From Endomychus coccineus (taxonomy: Eukaryota > Arthropoda > Insecta > Coleoptera > Endomychidae), in the NCBI GenBank assembly GCA_958510875.1, contig OY294069.1, forward strand, positions 180,837,112-180,901,111: a stretch of DNA of 64,000 nt, read 5' to 3'. The notes below the pieces were generated by a model. It was given only the letters and a program-made list of their open reading frames with translations, had not been told where the DNA came from and ran no database searches. The translations under genes were made by a program, and so were the position numbers. This document shows, piece after piece, positions 24,330 through 36,334 of this stretch (position 1 is its first letter; every line of letters begins with the position of its first letter).

Positions 24330-25510
24330 CTATTTTCCCCCGTTTTTGTTTTCGGTTTTAGCTTGTAGCAGTTTAAGAGTGGTGCATATGTTGGGGAAAA
24401 TTAGTAGACCAGAATAAAAGATAATAAGGCATTTGCTCGGGTTTAAAGTCAAATTGTGAGCATTTGTGTACTTTTCTAAGGGCATGAGATCGTCATTGAT
24501 AAGATTAGATGCATTCTCGGATTTAGATGAGTCATATGAAAGATGCAGCTGAGTGGCATCAGCAAAAGACTGTATACTGACATATTTAAGAGAAGACTGT
24601 ATGTCGAAGACATATATGAGATACAGAGTTGGGCCTAATATTGGCCCCTGTGGCACCCAGGGCGTTAACTCTGAAGCGTCCGATAACTCACCGTTGAGCT
24701 CAATCCTCTGCCATCGATTATTTAGATGAGAGCGGAAGAATATCCCACCGCCATATGATCTAAACCGAGAAATTCAAATTATTCAAAAATAATCATTTTG
24801 TATAATTAACTAACGTAACGTAGGTATATACAGGATGATTTCTAAGTTGATACTTTTTCCAACTCATTGGAATTAACGACATTTTCGCATATCCTTGTTC
24901 GGGATCATCACCAACAACACCCTCTCATGGGATGATCATGTGAGATTAATTGCGAAAACCGATTTACATAAACTTGGTTTTCTATTTCGTGCCAAGAGCT
25001 ACTTTATATCCTAGCAGCTCCTCATAATCTACAAAGCACAGATTCGACCTGTCCTGGAGTACTGTTCACATGTTTTTGTGTTGGGCTGAAGCACTTGGAT
25101 TCTATCCAGACGAGACCTATTCGTCTGATGTATGATGTCATACTTACGAATGCATTGACCTCTCTAGAACATCGTAGGAAGATGGGCAATATCTCCCTTT
25201 TCGATAGACATTTCCATGATCGGTGTTCATCAGAAATCTCGCCTATTATTCTACCATGAGATAAGCTGAATAGGCGCACTAGACGACCTCAAGCTCATTG
25301 TCAAGCTCGAGATCTGCCGAACTTCGTCCTGCCAGACTTTCATTTTTCTATCGAACGGTGGAGTTGTGGAACTCTTTGCCTATTGAGGTCTTTCCTTATG
25401 CCTACAATCTCCAAGTCTTTAAGAGAACTTCGAATGCCTATCTCCTCTCCCAAAATTCCACCGCTGGCTAGCACGATGTTCGTCTCGTGTTAATCATTTC
25501 ACTCAAGGTT
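24330..25510. mobile_element. LINE family A copy with inverted 5' segment
   Basis: 24330-24720 on the minus strand encodes the reverse-transcriptase core (PQGPILGPTLYLIY, then FADATQLHLS and LNPSKC). 24890-25510 on the plus strand encodes the next part of the same protein (a LGIIINNTLSWDDHV-like start, then RPVLEYCSH, the TSLEHRRKMGNISLF block and LWNSLP). The 5' half is inverted relative to the 3' half and the two halves nearly abut in protein order. Frames are broken. Confidence 0.65.
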
Positions 25511-25559
25511 TAATTCTGTCTTTATTCCGTGCATCTTCTCATGTTCGGATATTGTATTC

Positions 25560-25745
25560 AGTTCAATGAAATATGTAATAACATCTCGAAAAGGCATAGA
25601 TATACAAATAGTTTTAAGAAATCACGTTTTATTAGACATTGATTCATCTTCTGATGATGGTCGTGAAACCGAAACGTACGTAAAGACGAAACTGATAAGC
25701 ATATGTGTTAGTGTGACCTATTTCCCGAGAATTTATGTATATTAT
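25560..25745 (+). repeat. Family 3 repeat unit with intact hammerhead-like core
   Basis: The same unit as at 20968-21075 and 49750-49830. Its core at 25647-25686 has all invariant bases: CUGAUGA at 25651-25657 and GAAA at 25671-25674. No coding function is recognised for the 62-codon frame that overlaps it. Confidence 0.6.
25647..25686 (+). ncRNA. Hammerhead-like ribozyme core, family 3
   Basis: Helix I is UCUU (25647-25650) with AAGA (25683-25686). CUGAUGA is followed by an extra U. Helix II is GGU and ACC with a five-to-six base loop. GAAA is followed by C, then a GUAC loop, then GU, so helix III is AC and GU (2 bp). Predicted cleavage is after A25682. All core bases agree with the hammerhead consensus; activity is inferred only. 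Confidence 0.6.
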
Positions 25746-26354
25746 CAATTTTAATAAACTTTCAATGTAACGACAGTATAATTCAACGTCTTTTCACGAC
25801 TTTATCTGTTTCTAATCATTTCCAAAATATATTTTCGGTTCCTACGAGTGAGGCAGTAACGTGATCAATTGATTGCAGCTTCTTATTTCAAGCTCTCGTC
25901 TCGTGGTAAAGCAAATATTGAATAATAAGTCTTATCAGAATTACTGGCGTATAATTGCTATTGCATTCGATGCACAACACTTAGAAGGCATTCTAAGAGA
26001 TAATGAAACAAAATAAAAATGAGAGAGTTTTATTTCTTTACCCAAATATCGTCAAGACAACTGATAAAAAGCACGTAGCAACAATCCTTGGCACTGTTCG
26101 AATCAGTTGTCAGATGTATCAAAGGTTTATAAAACAAACCACTGTAGCTTTTCAATCAAACATAAATTTCACAATGAAGGAAAATAATTTTATAAAATTG
26201 TTCAACATAGATTTGAGAAAAACGACAACCGAAATGGATCCATTTTGATACCGCTCGCTATTTAAAATTGCCACAGTATAAAACTTTATTCAATCTCTTA
26301 AAGTAAACTTTGTTCGAACAGAAAATCAACTGAATTAGCTCGTTATTTTGACGG
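25746..26354. other. No recognised gene
   Basis: AT-rich sequence with an 81-codon frame at 26003-26248 lacking a recognisable domain. Confidence 0.3.
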
Positions 26355-26440
26355 TGATATCATCATCATCAATTGAAGAAGCTTAGCCCTCAGATACATT
26401 TAGGCCACTTAGTTGGACCCATTGTGCACCCCGTGGTCAG
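26355..26440 (+). repeat. Dispersed repeat end, partner at 15845
   Basis: A (ATC)n run followed by GCCACTTAGTTGGACCCATTG, as at 15845-15920. It probably marks the end of a LINE or SINE copy. Confidence 0.45.
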
Positions 26441-26569
26441 AAGCTTATTCTATTCTAGCAGGTTTGTGGTCCGCCAGAAGCCCAGAATCATGCTAAAGCT
26501 GGTTTCCATAAGTTCTTCTGGGAGTAGTCATCTGTCATCTGGAGTTGTTAGAGATCAACTACCATATAT

Positions 26570-26720
26570 ACGAGTTTGAAAAACATTAGGAAATATTTGA
26601 CACTTTTCGTGTATATTTTCATTATTTTTTCTGGTCGTATATTTGGAAACCTAGGCTAACTTGATTGTATCTCAATGGTACGAGTGCTTGAATTTGGCAT
26701 CGTTCGATAGAACATAGAGA
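26570..26720 (+). repeat. Dispersed repeat, direct partner at 28480-28610
   Basis: ACATTAG(G)AAA, TATATTTTCATTA and a GGCTAA(C/A)TTGATTG(T/C) segment ending in TACGAGTGC recur in the same order and orientation at 28480-28610. The class is unknown and no coding is seen. Confidence 0.55.
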
Positions 26721-29700
26721 TTCTTTCTTTGTAATATTTGTTTGAAAAAGCTACTGTCTTAATGAAACTATAGTCACATTTATTTATTAAGCTAGTAAAA
26801 ATCTAACTTTAGTATTTTGTGTTTAATCATTTTTCGTTCATGCGAATACGTATGCAAAAAAACATTTATATAACTTCCTTGAATTTAAGATTGTCAGGAT
26901 TTTAAACGCGAGATCTGAAAGGTTGTAACCTCGGATGGAATGTAGGTAGAGATTAAAAGTTTAGCTAGATGTTTATTTAGGTAAATCGTTAGATTGGTTT
27001 CAATGTGTGCTGATTGGTTCGTACTGATTGCATAATACAATTGCCACAAGTTACATCCAATTCGGTTTATATTCAACAAGAAGTTCTCTGCATTTTAGTG
27101 AAAATTGCAGGAATTGGAATGTTTTCTTCGATTTACTTTAAATGCGATACGATTTTGAATATTATTATTACAATAATTACGAAGTAGATTGAATGTCAAC
27201 ATTATGATGGAATATTAGTGGACATTTTCTTCATATTGAATGTCTGACCAATCTATGCACTATGTGATGGTAAAATTTCACACTGATACGGATTATGGAT
27301 TCGATGTGAAATTTCTGGTCTACACAGCTGATATCTCTTTAACTTGAGGAACACAGTTAGCATAAAACTAAGATGTAACAGTGCTTGAAAATTTTTCGAT
27401 TAAAATAGTTTCCATCTCTTCCGGATGCTACTTATCGTTCAATTTTTAGGTTACGCAGTTTAAACTAAAGTTAAATTAAAATTTCTCAACATCGAGAACG
27501 TCTATACGTTGCCTATACTTTGATCCTATATTAAAGTTTGAGAATCGATGAGGTCGACCAACATAGAAAATTCCAAAATGTTGGAATAATACCTGAAATT
27601 TCTCCAGCAAGATCTCAGAAGGACGCCCATACAAATTATAAATATATAATCCATATACAACATGACTTTATTAGGGTCACTGTTTATGTGATGAGAAGAA
27701 TTCATGGACCCGACACTCTGTACCGTGGTTAGTTATGATCTAAGATTAAAACTGAAGTTAGATTCAAACTTCTCATCACATATTGAAACGTTCGTTCACG
27801 CAAGGAACACTATGTAATTTGGCAACACTGGCCTATAATCAGCTGTAATTCTAAATTTTAACAATAAAACAAAGATAGTGATGAAATTATTATTTTTCAG
27901 GTCAAACAAACTGGAGAAGAAGTAGAAATGTCAATCTGATGTCCGACAAAACTCAAGACTTCATCCTCTTATACAGTTTTTCATGACTGCAAGATTCAAT
28001 TATCACTCAAAACCATGAAAATATAATTTGCACTTCATTTATGCGTAGTTGTTGCTCTTTTACATATTGATAGAATGAAGGCAGTGCCCGTTAACAGTTT
28101 ATCAAAATAAAAATGCAAATTGATTGTTTTCATTTGCATCGAATGAAAGTCACTGGTGTTAATGAAATGTGAGCGCATAAAAATATTGTTTTATTCAACT
28201 AAACTGCCTTAAATTTCTATAACCGGTAGATTAATTTCTAATTGTCATGCTATTACAACTTTTATTGTTGTTGGAATACTTCGTAAAATCGTGATTATAA
28301 CCCACACTCAATCCGATAAATTATTCAGGGGTGTATTCCAGGTCTCCAAATCATGTCTAAATACCGACGTGAAATATTGCAAGTGGCAGGACAAGCTATG
28401 AACTTAATTATGTCCAGTTACAACTTTTTCTCAGGTCGTAATAGTTGGTCATAGTTGTTTGGGATCAATTACCATATAATACAAAATTGAAAAACATTAG
28501 AAAATGTTTAACACTTTTTTTGTATATTTTCATTAATTTTTCTTGTCGCATATTTGAAAACCTGGGCTAAATTGATTGCTTCTCAATAGTACGAGTGCAC
28601 GATAGAGCATTTTATCCGATTTCAACGATGTGAATATGATATGTGTATTTTTTTTTCACAAAATAGATCAAAATAAATGATTGGAAGTGTTTCAATTTCT
28701 TTTGAGGTAAATACTATAGCTATGACTAACCATTAGACTGACTATTAACAGATCACTAGACTTCCCAATAACTGACTAACAGTACTCTATTCTAATCTAT
28801 AAATACCTCTGCTTCTTAGAGAGATTCCATGTCGTCACATCTTGTTAAAGATCCGCTCAATGCCATTCAGTAAAGTCGAGGCTGACATTGACATAATAGC
28901 GTAACCTTGCCGAATAAGCTATTGTGACGTGATTTGTCACCTTGACGTTTAATTCTTACTACGGTTTCAACTTTCCTTCAAGCCAACCAGATCTGAATCT
29001 AATTGTCTTATTGTGATTTCTCGGGCGTCAGATAATTCATAATAACCTGCTAGGGTACTCACCAAATCGTATCACGGTGCTATCTATAGCTAGCCTCGTC
29101 AAAGATAGTCCCAGTAGAGTAAGAAACCAGGGCTCATTAGGGCAGAATAAAATTTATTCCAAAGTATTATAATTGCAGGCTTCAAATACAATTAATTTTT
29201 GATTACTTCTCGGCTAATTAAATGATGTCACAGAAAACACACTTACTTTCAAATGAACACAACGGGAAACTTCCAATATTAAATTGATTCATAAAAAATT
29301 ACAACAGAGAATAATTATTTGAATATCTATACAAAAAAAATCTTCGGACAAAATGCAAGGAAGCTTAAGGCACAATTATTTCATAAGCGGTGAAAGCGGG
29401 CTAGCTGAATATTAGCAAAACCAAATGGTTATCAAGCAGTCGGCTTGTGAAGCGAGCATTTAAGGGTGAATTCTGTTAAAACGGTCTATTGTGAGGGAAA
29501 ATTTTAGCCGTGCAGGTGAAAGCGTAACGGAGCGGTTTTTAATTGATCCTGGGTATGTGCAATCAACTCCGGATCGTAACAGAAATCCGTTATCAATTTG
29601 CCATTTACTGATTTATCAAACATCGATTTATTCCGCTCTATCCGTGTGAGGCTATATACAGAACATTATCTTATGTCATGACAGTCACTGCTCCTACTTC

Positions 29701-30104
29701 CGAGCAACACGCAGCGTGTATATGGTGATTATGATGCAGAATTTCACAATTCTTTCATACTCTGACACCATACAATTATTTAATATTTTGCAAGTACTTA
29801 TTATCGTGAAATGGGGTAGATAGAGTTAGAACAAATGTACTTAGGGCAACTTGACAAAATAATTCAACTATCGACTTCGTATGATGCCTCGATACACATC
29901 TGTAAATAACCAAAGCATGGACTTGCCAATTGAAAAGCTCACCTCACGGTTTTTTCCTCGGTAATGCACAAGGTAGTCATTTGCTCCTAACTCACTTGGT
30001 TCCATACTTTGATGGCACACACTGTAGTAACTAAATTGAATTTTACTAAATCAATTAACTGCATGAATCTCTGAGCCTGCCTTTTACATCCAACATTAGC
30101 GTGC

Positions 30105-30230
30105 GCTTCTTTTTTTTGTTAGGAGGTGGTTGAAACCCCTTATGGGCACCTTATCCGGCGACTGGAAGCAACAGCGATTCGAAGATCGACACTTGTACCA
30201 CTGAGTAACCGTGCACTTCTTAGTGAAGAG
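30105..30230 (-). repeat. Possible tRNA-derived SINE fragment
   Basis: The minus strand reads TACTCAGTGGTACAAG followed by GATCTTCGAATCGC, resembling RNA polymerase III A and B boxes in tRNA order, then a G/C-richer body ending at a poly-A-like run. No second copy is seen in the window, so this is tentative. Confidence 0.3.
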
Positions 30231-31132
30231 TAATTTTATCAATGAATCGCGTTCATGATAGTCCACCAATTCCAGTATTCTGGGCCGAAGTTTTTATGTA
30301 TGATAGCTGTTTCACTATCGTATACTGACACGATCTCCTGTCAAGTTTCCATCAATAAAGAAAAAGCCTTCAATATTGTTGTCATCCCATTAAACATGTA
30401 ATTTTTGGGATTAAACCTGCTCCACCCAGTGCGGATCAGAATCAGCTCAATATCTACAGTTGCTACTGTCAACATGACCTGGACCATTCGAAAAAAATCA
30501 TTAACTCTATAATAACGTGATGTGAAATTTGAGATTCATCAAGTGTTTCGTAATCAAATGTGCAATTTTTTGAAATTTGCGCCAAATGTTATTGCTTCGT
30601 GGGATAGGATAATTGTGAAGGAAACTTCAAATAGTTAATAATAGTTTTATTTCATACAATTAAATATAATTATTTGACAAAAATAATACTGTTGAATCTG
30701 TAATTCATATTGTACATTAGTTCGATATAATCCGATAGTGTTACAAAAATAATATATTCAAATTCAAGGTACACAATTTCAAATCACGTGAATGCAATTT
30801 AAACGATTCGAAAATTTCACATCATATAGGAAAAATTCCATTCCAGCCACAATATGGAATTGCCCTTATTTGATTCGATATAACATGGAAATTCGAGGCT
30901 CTGGTTGGCTATTGTCCCCACCTAAAAATGTTCTTCCCCCATATTCCCCCTCACCGAGCGAAGTCCAACAACACGACTCCTATTTTTCAGAAATGCACAT
31001 ATCAAGAGTTAAATATTATGAAAAAGTATGCGTTACTCTATTGGGTTTCAAGGTTATTAATAGATGGCAGCACTAGTTCATGCAGTCATGCGCAGATATT
31101 TAAGAGACTTAAATAAATCAGCGCGACGCCTT

Positions 31133-31162
31133 CACCTTAAGTTAGGTTAAGTTAGGTTGAAG
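31133..31162 (+). repeat. Interstitial TTAGG-like repeat
   Basis: Two to three degenerate GTTAGGTTAA units. TTAGG is the canonical insect telomere repeat, and short interspersed runs are common in insect genomes. It is too short to imply a telomere. Confidence 0.5.
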
Positions 31163-32456
31163 ATGCCAACAAGCCTGTTTCGAGCCGTTAACATGTGTTT
31201 TTTTAGTATTGGTGGTCTATCCAGCGTCGTAGCTAGTCAGGGCAAGGTCTGAATTTCGTGCCGACTAAAAAATGTCCATATCCATAACCATAATCCTGCG
31301 CAGAAATTATGTCTGGTAGTTCTATCTATTTCAATTTCGTTTGATTGTTCTTTATACCCAACCAATTTATTTTGGAGAAATTATCATGAATGTGCCCTTA
31401 CGGTTTGTGTCCTTGGCAATCTCCCTGTGGCCACCCCATAGCTACGACGTTGATTATATCCATAGTTGTGAACTCTTCTATAGTTTATTGGAAAGATATT
31501 ACTTTAATTCTCAATCCTTAGGAATTCGTGTATTTATTGCTGAACGATTATTAATGAAATATAAATTAAATGCACTTTATAATACTGGAATATTTCCTAA
31601 AAATTCAGACTAGCTATTTAGTGGAAAAGCACGCATGACAAGCAATCTTGATATCCGCTGTAATGTAAACATTGTTACCAGCAAATGCACTCTACCAAAG
31701 ATGTCTGGAACGTAAGTTTATCTTTTTATAGTGACAATCTTGAATTCAAAAATATATTTAAAATCATCAATACACTATGGTTGTTCGTATCCAAAAATGA
31801 GATATGAATATACTTAAGTACAAATAAATAGGCTAATGGGGAATTTCTGGCTTATGTGTAATTATTGGTGAGCTATGAAAATTTAGAGTTAATTAGATTA
31901 TTCAACATGAGAAACCATAATTCTTATTTCATCTCAGTTGCTCTGAAACGCATTGACCAATGTCACTACATTTAGACTTACTACACTTTTGAGTGTACCT
32001 AAAGAATAGAGGTAATTCCAATCTTGATATGAAACCTGAGGACCAAAGAATATTACAATCGTTTCATTCATATCTACTTACGTTAATACAATCGTTCAAT
32101 ATGATTCTAATTTAAAGTTCACAAAGTATAGGAATTTCTCATTGCGATAATCTTACAACGATTATGAGTCGAAGTTGTTTAATCGACAAATAGTTTCTGT
32201 GCAATTCAAACTTCGTAAAGTCACAAATCTAAATCATCCAGATGGATAGAATAAAGGATTTATGTTCATTCTCAATGCGATAATGATACCTTATTAGCTT
32301 TATAGTTTGAAACCTAGAAAAGTTTGAGAAATGAACAGGAGCGCTACATACTGGGTGTTGAAATACTATTTTGACATTCGGACGAATCAACCATAGACTA
32401 CCGTATCATTTTTTCGGATTTGAAATTGTATAATCTTGCTTTACAGATTTAAACCA

Positions 32457-35389
32457 TTATACTTGAAAACCTAAATTAGCAGGATGTGAACGATGAGGCC
32501 TGTACCTTAGCCCTTCACAACTCGTGTTAGACGAAGAACAAAGTTGACATTTACATCCGGCCGCCTCGAGATATTCGTAGCGAGCGGTTTCCGGTTGCAC
32601 ACCAAGGTCGCAGTTGATGAGGGTAACTACTTTTCTGTTGCGGCCATAGTGAACGCATACTGGATGATTCGATTTCTTGTAAGGAAACCTCCAATCGGAT
32701 ATCTGTAACAAGTGAGAATCGTTTAGGATGATTACAGAAAATAGCGAGCCCTAGACTATTCTGAAACTACAATCGGAAGCTATCAGATGAATAGACTTGA
32801 TGTTCAAAGCCTTAGTGATCAATAAACAAACAACAACAATTACAATAGCAGATTTTATCCACCAAAATCCACATTGTAATATCCAAATTGGAGATTCATC
32901 TTGAATTAGATAAACTCACACTTTTCTATTTTCTTCTGTCGTAATAATGTTTTTTAAAACATATAACCCACATGAACCTGACAATTACATATTATCACAA
33001 GGCGACCTTGACACAGGTAGTCACATATTATCACAACATAAACTAATTCATTACAAACATTCAATGGTGGAAGCCATTACTTTGTGATAATAATTTATCA
33101 TATTGATATGATAAAATAAAACACTTTTACTTTGTTTTTTATCGCAATATTATAGAAAAAAATCGTGACTATAGTTTCAACACTAGCGTGTCATCTTCAA
33201 ATGACACTTATGTATGAAAATACGAGGGTCGTTCATTAACTCTTTAGAAAAAGATACAAAAATAAAATATTTTGATAGATTTATTTTTCTACTTAATCTC
33301 CTTCTAAAACTAAGCATTTTTCTAAACGGTGTTCCAACCTTTCTAACCCGTCCAAAACGTAGACTTTCGGAAGGTCCTCAAAATAGCCATTTGTTTCGAC
33401 GATGACCTCCTCGTTCGTCCCAAACCGTCGTCCGCCGAACCACTTTTTAAAATCTGAGAATAGGAAGAAGTCACTGTGTCTTTAATTTGAAACCTCTATT
33501 CTGGTTATGTGGAATTTTAACTTCATCTAAATTTGGAAACGTGTGCCCTGTTTGTAAAATATGATTAGAGAAAGTTGAATCTGTTTAATTAAGTCTGAAA
33601 GATCGAAAATGTTCCTCATATCTAATTTCTAGATTACACACATCATTTCACACAATAACGTGTGTGCGTGTCTTTCTTATTTATCACTATTTTTCCAGTG
33701 AATCATCACTCAATGGAATTAATGTTTGCTCACCTAAACACCATTTAACTTGCTCTAGCTCTTTGATATGTGGAACGTAACAAGAGCTTTCTTAAGTTTC
33801 TCTATAACAACCATTGTTGAAAATGATCTGTTATAGATGACGCTAATCTTAACTCAACCTGCTATTATGATGTGACACTGATCTACTGAAATAGAATAAA
33901 ATTGAGGGGAAGGTTGAATTATGTTGCCCTGGCGCTGTCACGACGGTTGGATAATTGATATTACTAAAAGCAAATTTGATTGCCTAGAACCCATATGTTT
34001 AGTAATTCACAATGAAACAATAAAAATGATATAAATCTTATTTGTATCAGATTCTGTCATCAGGATATAAAATGCCTGTGGCGAAGACAATTTCAGTCCT
34101 ATTCATAAACCTATAAAACTTACGAATCAAACTAAAACAAACATCAAATATCATCTTCTTCTAGGGTATAGACCACCTACACATATTGGCATTATGAATT
34201 CGTTTATTACACACCAATTCTTCATAACAATAGTTTTATATACGCTATTTTTTGTAATATACTATTTGCACCGCAAGAACTAAATTTTGCACTTCACTCC
34301 CTTATTCTAGGGACCAAATTAACATTATGTTGTGAAACGCATATAATTTAACTAATGCACATTTTTTATTAATTTTTTTTTATTAATAAATTTGGCATTT
34401 ACACTATTGACAACAAAATGTTTTATGGAAAAAGGATGAGGATCCGCAAAATATTCAATTGAAGAGAGATGATGGTTCAACCAATACATAATTTACTGGA
34501 AAACATTTTCAAAATTTATATTATTATTTATTTAACATGAAGTAAGATGTATAAGTTGAAAAAATTAAAAATAGATCTAGGCTCTGAATACAAAGTAGTA
34601 CAACAATATTTACCTAGTCATAATATGTACATGAAACTAGCAAATTTGAAAAACTTATTTTATGGCTATAGTGTGATAGAATTAGCTTTTTGGAGTTTGT
34701 AATTCTGAGTTCGGAGAAAAAAATTGGTTTAAGTAGATAATTATGATACAAAAAACCATCGATTTTGCTCGAAATTTCAAAAATTCATAACTCTAAAAAG
34801 ATTAAGGGCTGAAATTTCGATAGGTTGTAGCTTTTGTGCCCACCAAGTACCACACAAATTTCTGCAAGATCGGTTGTACACTTTTTGAATACCGCAGCTT
34901 AATGCAAAAAAAAAGCACTTTTGTAAAATGACCCTAAAAAAGTTGTGGGACCGTAACGCGCTATTTTTTTACGGGATCATCTTTTTCAATAGTTAATGAA
35001 CAACTAACCAAATTTCCAACCTCTTGTCTTTCGTGAAAGTTGCTAAAGCAATTATTTTAAATAATGGTATTTCGTGCGCTGACAGTTGTCAAAGAAATAA
35101 CAGCATTTAAACAATATTCCATGGGTATACCCCATATATAACTCACAGCAAGTGATACTTATTATTGATTTACCTCATTAGAATCGCATCGTCCCCAGCA
35201 AGCGATCGTAGATAGAGTGTCCCAGCATCGCTTCCCATTTTGATCTGTTTGAGTGACGATAAATGTATATAAGCTTGTACGGCATTCCAGAGTTTCCGGT
35301 TCTTCGGGAGGTGTTAGACCTGCCTCAATTGTACGTAGACTGTGAACCGATGCGAGCGTAATCCAAATACAAATCAGGCCACTCCACAT
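32457..35389 (-). CDS. GPB5: Glycoprotein hormone beta5 (thyrostimulin beta subunit)
   Basis: Two exons on the minus strand, 35174-35389 and 32457-32702, join in phase 0 (GAG|GTAAAT and TTACAG|ATA) to give 153 residues. A signal peptide of about 18 residues precedes a cystine-knot domain: LECRTSLYTF, TQTDQNGKRCWD, IACWGRCDSNEISDWRFPYK, HPVCVHYG, INCDLG, ARYEYLEAAGCKCQLC and a final SCEG. The mature part has ten cysteines, as known for GPB5, which lacks the seat-belt pair of the vertebrate gonadotropin beta chains. One NTS sequon lies near the C-terminus. A tail of about 18 residues follows the last cysteine. GPB5 heterodimerises with GPA2, encoded convergently 16 kb away. The 2.47 kb intron contains a mariner fragment. 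Confidence 0.95.
33161..33208 (-). ncRNA. Decayed hammerhead-like core in GPB5 intron
   Basis: The minus strand reads UUGAAGA (first C changed), an extra U, GACAC with loop GCUA and GUGUU as helix II, GAAA, C, UAUA, GUC. This is the same plan as the family 1-3 cores, but helix I is not convincing. It probably marks another old Penelope-like end. Confidence 0.3.
33221..33480 (-). pseudogene. Mariner C-terminal fragment in GPB5 intron
   Basis: The sequence begins with a mariner-type terminus (ACGAGGGTCGTTCA, 33222). The minus strand then decodes to DFFLFSDFKKWFGG, a TNEEVI-like part and KVYVLDGLERLEHR-like text with frame breaks, the usual mariner C-terminus. Only about 260 bp remain. Confidence 0.7.
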
Positions 35390-36334
35390 AGCGTGTCAGG
35401 AGATTCTGGAATGCAAACAGGAAAAACTCTTTGTAACTGGAGTACTCATCAGCAAAGATAATTTAAAATGGCTCGCGCTACAATTATCAAAGTTGATAAA
35501 TCGTGTCATGTTGATCGATGGTTTTTATCAAATAAGTCTAATCTAATGACGAATTTATTTTCATCGGGACAATAACGGGAAACAGTTTTTTTGTCGATGG
35601 CCTTAGCTAAACTTTGTACCAAAAGAAATAAAATGCTTCAATCATAGTCTACTAGAGTGGATTGGACGATAACTATCTATGAATACAGTGCATCTCTTAT
35701 TCATATCAACACCTCCAAGAATCCAAGCCAAGAAATTTGAATACGGTAAATATATGTTATAGGGATGTCTCTGAAAGGTCATCATTTCCATATTATCGAT
35801 TGTAAGGTGTAATGAAAACCCGACCTGTACTATTTTTTGAGCGGATGCGTTTTCTGAAAAACCTCGTTAGGTTTTATTTTATCGAAAAAATAACAACGAA
35901 GAGGTGTTCTGCACCACCAATATGGTCATGTGCAGATTTTGATGAAAATACATCCATTGGTTAGTTTTCTACTGGTGTACAAGCTTCGAGAGAAGGAAAA
36001 CTTCAAACGTGAAATGAATCTAGAGTTCCACGACATTAAAACGAAATGACTGTCAGAACAATAATAAATTGTCCTGGATATAGTGCTATGAAATTTAATA
36101 AAGCCTTGCCGGAGTATCTATTGAAGTTATAATTTAAAATTAATTTGAGAAAAATACTTATCTTCATGGATTCTTATATAGACTTAGAAGATAGAATTAA
36201 GATCATTGTATACGCTTAAAATATGCTTTAGTTTGTTCCTAAGTATGTTATAAGCTTTTTTTTAATATTCAACAAATTTGTATTCATACCTTAAGTATCA
36301 AAAAATCAATTGTGAGTCGTGTTCAAAATACTAT
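35390..36334. other. GPB5 upstream region, no gene seen
   Basis: This would include the GPB5 5' UTR and promoter. I see no clear TATA box at a standard distance and no other coding sequence. Confidence 0.3.

Larger units (their letters stand above)
26721..32456. other. Intergenic between the two hormone genes
   Basis: No supported gene. The stretch includes the second copy of the 26570 repeat (28480-28610), a possible tRNA-derived SINE at 30105-30230, and TTAGG-like repeats at 31133-31162. 29340-29760 is somewhat less AT-rich and non-repetitive. The GPB5 3' UTR lies just left of 32457. Confidence 0.35.

Noticed and set aside
30105..30230. A functional tRNA gene
   Set aside because: A and B box-like motifs are present, but I cannot fold a cloverleaf with acceptor and anticodon stems, so at most a SINE-type relic.
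31133..31162. Telomere repeat
   Set aside because: Only two to three degenerate units flanked by ordinary sequence; interstitial TTAGG-like runs are common.
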